From contig QGVH01000007.1 in the NCBI GenBank assembly GCA_003242735.1, positions 1 to 64,000 of the forward strand: a stretch of 64,000 nucleotides of DNA, in the 5' to 3' direction. The stretch is from a bacterium. GTDB lineage: Bacteria; Gemmatimonadota; Gemmatimonadetes; Longimicrobiales; RSA9. Below are positions 1-7,906 of this stretch, piece after piece (position 1 is the stretch's first letter; each line of letters starts with the position of its first letter). The notes under the pieces are model-generated. The model was given only the letters and a program-made list of their open reading frames with translations. It was not told where the DNA came from and searched no databases. A program made the position numbers and the translations under genes.

Positions 1-380
1 CCCCTGGGCGCCCCGAACGGCGCGCCGAAGACGGGCGCTTTGGGGCACCGGTATCCCGGACGGGGCGCAGAGGTTCCGGGCGCCCGGGCACCTGGAACGT
101 CGCCCGGGCGGCGAACTTCCGTCGTCGTGCGGCGCTCCTCCCTCGCCGCTGGAAGTTGACCGCTTCGGCCGCGGCGATCTTCCACGGGCGATTGTGCAAG
201 CGCGGCGCGATGGACCTTTACCGTGCGGGACGCGGCAAACGCCCCGAGCGCCGCCTGGCTCGCGCAACGACATCGGTGGTTTGCCGAGGGGGCGGTGCGG
301 TGAGGCGGGGGCGGTGCGCGTTGACGCGGTGCTGTGGCGGCGCGACGGGCGGAGCGCGCGCGGCGGGCGGAGCGGGCGCG
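1..380. other. GC-rich intergenic stretch without a gene
   Basis: I see no credible coding sequence. Short open frames here have the low-complexity Arg/Gly/Ala composition of non-coding GC-rich DNA. The segment at 258-290 (core cggtggtttgccgagg) resembles the start of a repeat unit at 2036-2070, so this stretch may carry degenerate copies of the intergenic repeat described at 1863-2060. Confidence 0.5.
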
Positions 381-516
381 GGGACGCGCGGGGATGCGCG
401 GGGACGAGCGGGGACGTGTAGGCGTGTAGGCGTGTAGGCGTGTAGGCGTGTTGGCGTGTTGGCGTGTTGGCGTGTTGGCGTGTTGGCGTGTTGGCGTGTT
501 GGCGTGTTGGCGTGGC
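381..516. repeat. Tandem 10-bp then 8-bp short repeats
   Basis: Four imperfect 10-bp units of the type gggacgcgcg occupy 381-420. They pass directly into eleven perfect 8-bp units at 421-508: three copies of ggcgtgta followed by eight of ggcgtgtt, then a partial unit. The array lies about 130 bp beyond the stop codon of the downstream minus-strand gene, so it is intergenic. Uninterrupted 8-bp repeats are prone to slipped-strand length change; here no gene would change frame, so any effect would be on transcription or DNA structure. Confidence 0.9.
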
Positions 517-639
517 CGCTGCTGCCCGCACGCGTGGCGGTTGGGCCGAGTGTCGCGCCCCCGCTCCCCCCGCGGGCGGGGCTCACGGGCGCTCACGCCG
601 CCCTTACGGTTCGCCGGCCGCGTCGCGGTTGTTGACGTC

Positions 640-1641
640 TCACGGGCCGGCGCCGCCGAACAACGCCCGTGCCAACTGCACGAGCAGCGCTTCCGGCGTG
701 CGGACGAGCTGATGCCAGGTGACGCGGATCACGCGGTAGCCGGCGGCGGCCAGCGCGAAGTCGCGTCGCCGATCGGCTGCGACGCGCCCGCTCGTCGAGT
801 GGAAAGCCGCGCCGTCGACCTCGACGATCAGCTTCTCGCGGCGCCATACGGCGTCCACCTCGTAACCGGCGATCGAGACGTTCGTCTCGGGCGGGTGGAT
901 GCCGGCCTTGCGGATGAGTTCCAGGAAGCGTTGCTCGGCCCTGGAACGGGTGATCGTCGAATCAGCGGTTCCGAGCAGCGCCCTCAGCCGTGCACTGCCG
1001 CGATGGCCAGGGTGGCGCTGGACCATCTCCCCCAGCTCGGCCGGCGTGGTCAGCCGCATGCCGAATGCTTCCACCGCCGCCCTCTCGAGGTCGCGAGCGT
1101 TCACGGTCGCAGCGAGATCGAGCAGCGTGCGCGCGGGCGTGGTCTGCCGGATCCCATCCACGGTGGCGATCTCATCGGGTCGAAGATCGCTGACCCGGTG
1201 GATGCGGATGCCGGGTCTCCGGCGGTCGCCGCGGGTGAGGATCACGTGGACGCGGGTGTCCGCGCCGTCGGCAGGGGCGAACTTGCGCAGCGCGGCGGCG
1301 GTCTGGTGGCTGACTGCGGCATCGGAGCCGCACGCGAACAACGCTGCCAGCGCGCGGCCGTGGATCGAGACAGGGAGCCCGACGGCGTACACGCCCCGGT
1401 GCAGCGGTACGAGCAGCCTGGACGCGATGCGGCCGTCCACGGTGTCCGGCGTAACGCCGGCTGCGAGGAGTTGGGCCCGCGTCACCACGCCGTGTTGCGT
1501 CGCGGCGAGGCGCAGGATCGCTTCGGTCGCCGCGGAGTGACGGAGTTTGGTGTGACGCGGTGTTGTCGGCCCGTTCACGCTCGCGCCGGGCGGTGAGGGC
1601 GTCGCGCCTGCAGAGGCGAGTGTTCGGATGGGGCTGCGCAT
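640..1641 (-). CDS. AbiEi-type winged-helix plus DUF559 nuclease-like protein
   Basis: About 333 residues. From residue 38 or so there is an AbiEi-like N-terminal winged-helix segment (AATQHGVVTRAQLLAAGV, then the RGVYAVG strand), the DNA-binding part of type IV antitoxins. The last ~90 residues match the DUF559 fold of the PD-(D/E)XK/Vsr-like nuclease superfamily: EVDAVW, IVEVDG, an AFH motif, then RDFALAAAGYRVIRVTW. Such fusions are common single genes in high-GC bacteria and their function is not established; the nuclease residues look intact. I chose the ATG at 1641; the frame stays open to 1767, and a GTG at 1578 would give a start nearer the conserved domain. No AbiEii-type nucleotidyltransferase toxin lies beside it, so it is not a standard toxin-antitoxin pair. 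Confidence 0.75.
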   Translation of the reverse strand: MRSPIRTLASAGATPSPPGASVNGPTTPRHTKLRHSAATEAILRLAATQHGVVTRAQLLAAGVTPDTVDGRIASRLLVPLHRGVYAVGLPVSIHGRALAALFACGSDAAVSHQTAAALRKFAPADGADTRVHVILTRGDRRRPGIRIHRVSDLRPDEIATVDGIRQTTPARTLLDLAATVNARDLERAAVEAFGMRLTTPAELGEMVQRHPGHRGSARLRALLGTADSTITRSRAEQRFLELIRKAGIHPPETNVSIAGYEVDAVWRREKLIVEVDGAAFHSTSGRVAADRRRDFALAAAGYRVIRVTWHQLVRTPEALLVQLARALFGGAGP

Positions 1642-1862
1642 GACCGGTCCGGCTCGCGGTGGCTCGGCGAATGAGGTCGGGTCCACGTGCCCGGGCCGCG
1701 GCGGCGAGGCCGGTGACGCCGTTGCGTTGGCGATCATCGCTCTGAACGATCCGCGGCTGGCCTCCACGATCGATGCGTGCGGATCCGGGGCGGTGCCATA
1801 GCCGTCGGGGACGCGGAGGACGGTGGGTGGGCTTCATTCGAGCGTGATCCGCTGTCCGCTTG

Positions 1863-2060
1863 GGTTCGCTGCACCGCAGCGACGGTGAACCTCCACTGCC
1901 GTGGCCATCCCCGGCAGGCCGACGTGGGCTTCGCCGCGCCCGGAGCGGCAAACTTCCCCCAAACGGCCGACTCGCGCGCCGGCGATGGCGGTTCGCCGCA
2001 CCCGGCGCGGGGAACTTCCCATGCACCTCTCGCTCGGGCCACGAGATCGGCGGTTTGCCG
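1863..2060. repeat. Imperfect 62-64-bp tandem repeat
   Basis: Units start at about 1863, 1927, 1990 and 2052. Each opens with ggttcgc(c/t)gcacc or ggcttcgccgcgcc and carries a gaacctcc/aacttccc block some 30 bp in. The units are diverged, so boundaries are approximate. The start of the last, partial unit (cggcggtttgccgccg at 2050-2065) is a short palindrome. A related stretch occurs at 258-290 and aacttcc blocks also occur near 115 and 152, which suggests a dispersed family. Confidence 0.6.
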
Positions 2061-2075
2061 CCGAGGGGCGCAGCC

Positions 2076-2131
2076 GCAGGAAGCGCCACCAGCCCGGCGG
2101 CACGCAGGAAGCGCCACCAGCCCGGCGGCGG
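2076..2131. repeat. 28-bp tandem duplication
   Basis: Two adjacent near-identical copies of a 28-bp unit (core caggaagcgccaccagcccg), at 2076-2103 and 2104-2131. It lies directly downstream of the 62-64-bp repeat array in the same intergenic region. Confidence 0.8.
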
Positions 2132-2660
2132 CCCGCACCCACCCGTGCCCGGCCCCGCCTGCGGGTGGTGGCGATGGGGCAGGGTGGCCAAGGATACGCG
2201 GCATGGGCGCGATCGCCTGCGGCGGCTCGAGCGGGGGCAGGGGTCGGCGCTGGACGGGCCAGCGCGAGGAGCTGAACAAGGCGACGCGAGCCGCCGGACA
2301 GGCGAGCGCGGGCGGCTGGACGGGCCAGTGCGGACCGCTTGGACAGGCCACCGCGGGCCGCTGGAGAGGTCGACGCGGGCCGGCCGGACGAGGCGACGTA
2401 GGCCACCGGACAGGGCAACGCGGGCCGGCCGGACGAGGCGTGCGGGCCGCCGCTGGATGCCGCAGGCGGCCATCGCCGCTGGACGTGGATGGGCCGTGCC
2501 GCCTACCCAGCGGTTGACCCCGCCCCCGCTGTACGCCGGTCGAGCGTTTCCCCGTTGCGCACCGCCGGCCCGCAGCGCTGCTGTGCGCGGCCGCGTCACC
2601 GCTACCCACCTCGATGCACCGCGTCCCTCCTCGCCTGTTTTGACCCGCCCGTGAGTCCGG

Positions 2661-2709
2661 CCGTAGAATCCCGGGCCCGGACAACCGGTCGTAGGATCCT
2701 GCGCCCGGA
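2661..2709 (+). promoter_or_regulatory. Two 21-bp direct repeats upstream of GH9 gene
   Basis: Copies at 2661-2681 and 2689-2709 share 17 of 21 bases and are spaced 28 bp apart; each contains cgtag(a/g)atc and ends in gcccgga. The hexamers tagaat (2664-2669) and taggat (2692-2697) resemble -10 elements. The spacing of about 2.7 helical turns would suit tandem operators or duplicated promoters for the GH9 gene about 200 bp downstream. A similar cgtagaat block occurs upstream of the AbgT gene at 17883-17890. Function is inferred only. Confidence 0.35.
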
Positions 2710-2914
2710 TGATCCATAGGAGCCACACGGACGGAGCCGGACGATGACGGAACAGCGGAGCGACGCCGCGCCCCGCGGGCGCACACCACGCGGCACGAGC
2801 ACACGCGGAGGGTGGGAGGAGCGCGGGCCGCGGGGAACCCCTCCACGTGCTTGGTCGGTCCACTCTGCACGTCGATCGAGGGAGGAGCGCGGGCTGAGGG
2901 GAGAGTCGCCACGG

Positions 2915-5900
2915 ATGCAGCGAACCGCGGGTCCCGGAGCCGGCACGCGCAGGCGCAGCGCGTCTCAAACCCGGACCCGCGCCGGCGGCCACCCCTGCAG
3001 CCACAACCGAACCCGCGCCGTCGTCCTCGCCTGCGCCCTCTCCCTTGCTCGCACCCCCGTCCTTGCCCGCGCCCTGGCCTTCTCCGTCGCCTCGGCCTGT
3101 GCGTCTGCCCTCGCCGCGGCCCAGGCCGTTGCGCAACAGCCGCCCAGAATGCCGCTGCCGCTCGAGGTCGAGCACTCCGCCGAGTTCCGCTGGTTGAACA
3201 AGCCCGTGCTCGCGAGCCGCATGCTGGATGACATGTCGGACCCGGCGACATGGCAGTTCCGGGGCACGGGCACGCTCACCCCGCTCCGCGATGTCGGGCC
3301 CGGCGGTGTGCCTGCGCTGCGCGTGGACGTGAACATGTACCGTGACCGGCCGGCGCCCACGCGCAACGGCCTCTCGGCCGTGAACCTGCGCCGCTCGTTC
3401 GCGGGCGACGACTGGAGCGAGTACAACCGCATCTCGTTGTGGGTCCGGCCGGACATCAACGGCTTCCCCATGCTCCCGCTCCAGATCGTGCTACACAACG
3501 AGGGACGCGACACCATCCCGGACCGCTACTACCGCGAGGGCATCCACTACGTCACGCTGCAGAACGGGCGGTGGCAGCGGGTGGTGTGGGAGATCGAGCC
3601 GCTGCCGCGCGACCGCATCACGGCGATCGAGATCGGTTACTGGGTCAACAAGATGTTCGCGGACCCGGACGACCGCGTGGCGTTCGAGATCGCAGGGCTC
3701 GAGCTGGAGCGCGTGGAGCCGGACCACTACGAGGGCTGGAACGTGGCGCCCGGCCGGATCGCGTACAGCCACACGGGCTACTCGCTGGGCGGGGTGAAGA
3801 CGGCGCTGGCCACCGGGCTCGCGGCCACGGAGTTCGAGTTGATTCGGTTGGGCGACGACGTGGCGGCGCCCGTCGCCGGCGGCGGTGGAGCGCTCAGCGC
3901 TTCTTCCACCGCCGCGCGAACGCTCGCCTCCCCGGCACCGCGCGCCGTGGATGGCACCGCGGCCGGCGCTGGGAGCTCGGGCGAACCCCGCGCCGATCGT
4001 ACCGCCAGCGGCCGGACCCCCGAACTCGCGGTCGCGTGGCCGCCGGGCTCCGTGGAGGTGAACGCGCCCAACGTCGTCGTGCTGCGCAAACCGGTGCGTA
4101 CGGTCCAGACGCGACTCGGCGAGTTCCAGGTGCTGGACTTCTCCGAGGTGCGCACGCCGGGCCGCTACGTGCTACGTGCCGGCGATGTGCGCACGCAGCC
4201 GTTCCGCATTGACGCCAACGTGTGGCGCGGCACGATCTGGAAGGCGATCAACTTCTTCTTCGGCGAGCGCTGCGGTTACCCGGTGCCCGGATCGCATGGT
4301 GTGGACCACACGGACTGGCTGGCCACCCACGGCGACCTGAGCATCGTGATGAACGGCGGATGGCACGACGCTGGCGACCTCTCGCAAGGGCTGGTCAACA
4401 CCGGCGAGGCGACGTACGCGATGTTCGCACTGGCGGAGCGGTTGCAGGCGCGCGGCGAGGATCCCGAGCTACTGGAACGACTGCTCGAGGAGGCGAAGTG
4501 GGGGCTGGAGTGGGTGCTCAAGGTCCGCTTCCCCGGCGGCTACCGGATCGGCTTCGCGAGCAACAACATCTGGACGAACGGCGTCATCGGCGACGCGGAC
4601 GACCGCACCCGGGAGGCGCTCAACAACCCCAACGTCAACTACATCGCCGCGGCGGCCGCGGCCATCGCGTACCGGGTGCTGAAGGACCGCGAGCCGGAGC
4701 TGGCCGCCCGGGCGCTGCGCATCGCGGAGGACGACTGGCGGCATGCGGTCGTCGGCGTCGAGGGGCCGGAAACGTGGAGCACGCCCGCGTACCGCGCGAT
4801 GCCCATCGAACTGGCGGGCATCGGCATCACCGCCTCCCTCGAGCTGTGGCGCGCCACGGGGACACAGGAGTACGCCGACAAGGCGTTCGAGCTGGCGCGC
4901 ATCATTGTCGAGTCGCAGCAGAAGTCGTTCGTCGGCGGCCGGCACCCGCTCGCGGGCTTCTTCTACACGGGCCCGGACCGGGACACGCTCTTCCACCAGT
5001 TCCACCGCGGCAACGACCAGGCGCCGATCGTGGCGCTCACGCAGCTCATCGCCGCGTTCCCGGACCACCCGGACTGGATGCGCTGGTACGCCACGGTGGC
5101 GCGCTACGCCGAGTACCTGAAGGCGGGGGCGCGCACGACCGCGCCGTACGGCGTGCTGCCCGCCTACGTCTACCGTGACACCGACCACCTCCGCATGACC
5201 GCGGACCTCGCCCGCTACCAGGCCACGCCCGAGGCGTTCCTCGCGCAGGTGCTCCAGGGCATGCCGCTGGGAGATGGTTGGTACCTCCGTGCGTTCCCCG
5301 TCTGGTTCGCGCGGCGCGGCAACTACGGCGTGCTGCTCTCGCAGGCGAAAGCGCTGTCCGCGGCCGCTCACTTGCGCGGCGACCTCGAGGCCATCGCCTT
5401 GGCCGAGACGCAGGCGCAGTGGATCGTGGGTCGCAACCCGTTCACCCAGAGCACGATGATCGGCGAGGGCTACGACTGGGCCCAGCAGTACAGCGTTTCG
5501 TCCGGCGACATCGTGGGCGCCCTTCCCGTGGGCATGCAGACCCGCGGCGAGCGGGACGTGCCCTACTGGCCGGCCGCGAACATGTACGTCTACAAGGAAG
5601 TGTGGGTGCACCCGGTCGCGCGCTGGCTGTGGCTCATGCGTGACATCGCGGGCCCGGCGCTGCTGGAGGGGCGCGCGGCTCCGGGCACGAGGGTCGTCGA
5701 GCTGGTGGAGCCGACGACGTCGCGCTCGATCGAGCTCGATGCGGCAACCGACGGCGCGTTCCGCGCGTTCGTCCCCGCGGGTGAGTACCTCGTTCGCGCC
5801 GGCGATCTCGAGACGCGGGTGGCCGTTCTGCCCGGCGGCACGCACCACGTGGACCTCCGGCCCGGCCGCGCGCTGGACTTCGGTGTTCAGGCGGAGACGT

Positions 5901-6169
5901 CTGCGAACGGCGACGTCACGATCCGCGTGACCGCCCGTGGCGACGGGCCGCACGTCTTTGCGTTGCGCGCAGAAAACCTGGAGGTGGATGCGCGTACGCG
6001 GACGGTCGCCCTGCGCCCGGGCGTTTCGCAGACGGTGGAATGGAAGGGGAAGATGATCGCGCGCCATGAGCCGTGGGTCGCCGTCGTCATCGCGGACGGT
6101 GATGCGTCACGGCGGAAGGAAGCGGTGGGCGCGCTGCCGCGTTACCGGCTGGTCGCGGCCAGCGAGTAG
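2915..6169 (+). CDS. Secreted glycoside hydrolase family 9 enzyme
   Basis: About 1,084 residues. A long basic N-terminus is followed by a hydrophobic Ala-rich segment ending in AAAQAVAQQ, a likely signal peptide. Next comes a beta-sandwich region, then an Ala/Ser/Gly-rich linker (about 3850-4030), the cellulase N-terminal Ig-like domain (LRKPVRTVQTRLGEFQVLDFS) and the GH9 catalytic barrel. The barrel has GGWHDAGD, with the catalytic Asp pair, near 4360-4380, WIVGRNPFTQS near 5430, and KEVWVHP near 5600, where the general acid Glu is expected. About 170 C-terminal residues look like two Ig-like or carrier domains. GH9 enzymes cleave beta-1,4-glucans or related glucosides; the substrate here is unknown. 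The ATG at 2915 has gaggggaga upstream and lies close to the signal peptide; the frame also stays open from 2744. The SusC/SusD pair nearby suggests polymer use. Confidence 0.85.
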   Translation: MQRTAGPGAGTRRRSASQTRTRAGGHPCSHNRTRAVVLACALSLARTPVLARALAFSVASACASALAAAQAVAQQPPRMPLPLEVEHSAEFRWLNKPVLASRMLDDMSDPATWQFRGTGTLTPLRDVGPGGVPALRVDVNMYRDRPAPTRNGLSAVNLRRSFAGDDWSEYNRISLWVRPDINGFPMLPLQIVLHNEGRDTIPDRYYREGIHYVTLQNGRWQRVVWEIEPLPRDRITAIEIGYWVNKMFADPDDRVAFEIAGLELERVEPDHYEGWNVAPGRIAYSHTGYSLGGVKTALATGLAATEFELIRLGDDVAAPVAGGGGALSASSTAARTLASPAPRAVDGTAAGAGSSGEPRADRTASGRTPELAVAWPPGSVEVNAPNVVVLRKPVRTVQTRLGEFQVLDFSEVRTPGRYVLRAGDVRTQPFRIDANVWRGTIWKAINFFFGERCGYPVPGSHGVDHTDWLATHGDLSIVMNGGWHDAGDLSQGLVNTGEATYAMFALAERLQARGEDPELLERLLEEAKWGLEWVLKVRFPGGYRIGFASNNIWTNGVIGDADDRTREALNNPNVNYIAAAAAAIAYRVLKDREPELAARALRIAEDDWRHAVVGVEGPETWSTPAYRAMPIELAGIGITASLELWRATGTQEYADKAFELARIIVESQQKSFVGGRHPLAGFFYTGPDRDTLFHQFHRGNDQAPIVALTQLIAAFPDHPDWMRWYATVARYAEYLKAGARTTAPYGVLPAYVYRDTDHLRMTADLARYQATPEAFLAQVLQGMPLGDGWYLRAFPVWFARRGNYGVLLSQAKALSAAAHLRGDLEAIALAETQAQWIVGRNPFTQSTMIGEGYDWAQQYSVSSGDIVGALPVGMQTRGERDVPYWPAANMYVYKEVWVHPVARWLWLMRDIAGPALLEGRAAPGTRVVELVEPTTSRSIELDAATDGAFRAFVPAGEYLVRAGDLETRVAVLPGGTHHVDLRPGRALDFGVQAETSANGDVTIRVTARGDGPHVFALRAENLEVDARTRTVALRPGVSQTVEWKGKMIARHEPWVAVVIADGDASRRKEAVGALPRYRLVAASE

Positions 6170-6445
6170 CGCTGATCAGGGGGGCGACGGGCGGAGCGTC
6201 CGACCGCGTGACGTGCGCGAGGACGGATCCGGCGATCGCCTGGATATGCGCGAGCGCGGATCCTGGAGCGTAGCCGGGACCCGCTGTTTGGGCTGCTACG
6301 AACATCGGGCCGAGGCCGGGGCGCATGAGGGAGGAGGCCGGCGCCGAAGGAACGGGAACGCCGGCGAGAACGCGAGCGGGACAGCGAACCGGGTTCGCGG
6401 CGTGAGCCGGAACGAGCACGAAGACCGGAGAGAGGACACGCCGAC

Positions 6446-7672
6446 GTGAACGGGAACCTCCATCGGAAGGGGGTCGAGCCGGCCGGCCCCGTGCGGACGC
6501 GGAACGGGACGCTGCTGGAGTGCCAGCGTCACCTCTTCTGGTTGCCGGACGACGTGCACTACCTCAACTGCGCCTACATGTCGCCGCTGCTCAGGAGCGT
6601 GGAGGAGGCGGGCATCGCGGGAATGAGGCGCAAGCGTCTGCCGAGCGACATCGTGCCGGCGGACTTCTTCACGGAGCGGGACCGTGTACGCGCGCTATTC
6701 GCCCGGCTGATCAACGCGCCGGACCCGTCACGCGTCGCGCTGGTGCCCGCGGCGTCCTATGGACTCGCGGTGGTGGCGCGCAACACACGCCTCGAGAAGG
6801 GGCAGAACATCGTCATCGTGGAGGAGCAGTTCCCGTCGAACGTGTACGTGTGGATGCGGCTCTGCCGCGAAGCGGGCGGGGAGCTGCGCACGGTGCCTCG
6901 GCCGCGGGGCCCCAGCGCGGGCTCCGTGTGGACGGAACGTGTGCTGGAAGCGATGGACGAGGCCACGGCCGTCGTCGCCATGCCCCATGTGCACTGGACG
7001 GACGGCACGCGGTTCGACCTGCTACGCATCGGTGCGCGGGCGCGAGAGCTGGGCGCTGCCCTGGTGGTCGATGGCACCCAGTCCGTGGGCGCGCTGCCGT
7101 TCGACGTACGAGCGATCCAGCCGGACGCGCTGGTGTGCGCAGCGTACAAGTGGCTGCTCGGGCCCTACGGGACCGGCGTGGCGTGGTACGGGCCGCGCTA
7201 CGACGGCGGCGTCCCGCTGGAGGAGACGTGGCTCGCCCGTGAGGGCAGCGAGGACTTCCGCGCGCTCGTGCGTTACCGCGACGCGTACCAGCCGGGAGCC
7301 GTGCGCTACGATGCGGGTGGCTCGCCGAACTTCATCCTGGTGCCGATGCTCGTTGCCGCGCTGGAGCAGGTGCTCGCGTGGACGCCGGAGGCGATCCAGG
7401 CGTACTGCACGGCGCTCACGCGCGAGCTGCTGGAGGAGTCGGCGGCGCTGGGGTTCGGCGTGGAGGAGGAGGCGTGGCGCGCGGGGCACCTGTTCGGCCT
7501 GCGCATGCCTGCCGGCGTGGACCTCACCCGCGCGCAGGCGCTGCTGGCCGAGCGGCGGATCAGCGTGTCGCTGCGCGGGAGCGCCATGCGGGTCTCTCCG
7601 CACGTCTACAACGACGAGCGCGACATCGAGGCGTTGCGGGCCGCACTGCACGCGATCGCCCGCGTGGCGTGA
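6446..7672 (+). CDS. Class V aminotransferase-fold PLP enzyme
   Basis: 408 residues, a fold-type I PLP enzyme of the aminotransferase class V / cysteine desulfurase-like group. Evidence: YLNCAYMSPL near the N-terminus, the PLP-ring Asp in VVDGTQSVGAL, and the Schiff-base Lys in AAYKWLLGPYG. The C-terminal small domain ends with ISVSLRGSAMRVSPHVYN, as in this family. There is no obvious cysteine-loop of a true NifS/IscS desulfurase, so the substrate cannot be assigned; selenocysteine-lyase or kynureninase-like activity would be alternatives. The start is GTG at 6446 with ggagagagga 9 bases upstream. It follows the GH9 gene by about 275 bp on the same strand and has no clear partner. Confidence 0.85.
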   Translation: MNGNLHRKGVEPAGPVRTRNGTLLECQRHLFWLPDDVHYLNCAYMSPLLRSVEEAGIAGMRRKRLPSDIVPADFFTERDRVRALFARLINAPDPSRVALVPAASYGLAVVARNTRLEKGQNIVIVEEQFPSNVYVWMRLCREAGGELRTVPRPRGPSAGSVWTERVLEAMDEATAVVAMPHVHWTDGTRFDLLRIGARARELGAALVVDGTQSVGALPFDVRAIQPDALVCAAYKWLLGPYGTGVAWYGPRYDGGVPLEETWLAREGSEDFRALVRYRDAYQPGAVRYDAGGSPNFILVPMLVAALEQVLAWTPEAIQAYCTALTRELLEESAALGFGVEEEAWRAGHLFGLRMPAGVDLTRAQALLAERRISVSLRGSAMRVSPHVYNDERDIEALRAALHAIARVA

Positions 7673-7802
7673 GGCGCGAACGCATGTGGGCGCGAGTTCG
7701 CCGGCGATCCGGCTGGGGCGAGCTCGCCGCCGGTCTGACGCCTGCCCTCCGGCTGCCGACGCGCGCCCACCCGCACGAGGCGGATCTCACTCCGATGGAA
7801 AA

Positions 7803-7833
7803 CCGCCCCGCGGAGGACAGCTCCGCGGGGCGG
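7803..7833 (-). terminator. Rho-independent terminator after susD
   Basis: A perfect 13-bp inverted repeat (ccgccccgcggag / ctccgcggggcgg) with a 5-base loop. Read on the minus strand it is followed by TTTTCC, so it terminates transcription of the SusC-SusD operon about 75 bp after the susD stop. Confidence 0.8.
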
Positions 7834-7906
7834 GGAAGGGAATGGGGCTGCCGGCCCCGTTCCGGCCGCGTCACCGGCTCACCGGCGGCGCGGCGTCGGC
7901 GGCCCA

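Larger units (their letters stand above)
1642..2914. other. Long repeat-rich intergenic region
   Basis: About 1.27 kb without a convincing gene. Several frames are open for hundreds of codons on both strands, but the translations are Arg/Pro/Ala-rich and match no family. The region contains an imperfect 62-64-bp tandem repeat (1863-2060), a 28-bp tandem duplication (2076-2131), weak repetition of ggacgggcc/ggacaggcc-type blocks between about 2230 and 2460, and two direct repeats just before the GH9 gene. The regularity of the open frames comes from base composition and repetition. Confidence 0.6.

Noticed and set aside
421-508. CRISPR-like appearance of the tandem repeat
   Set aside because: Units are 8 bp with no spacers, so it is a simple sequence repeat.
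1172-3251. Long minus-strand ORFs of 667 and 505 codons
   Set aside because: Arg/Pro/Ala-rich translations without motifs over repeat DNA; no ribosome sites; they conflict with the GH9 and DUF559 genes.
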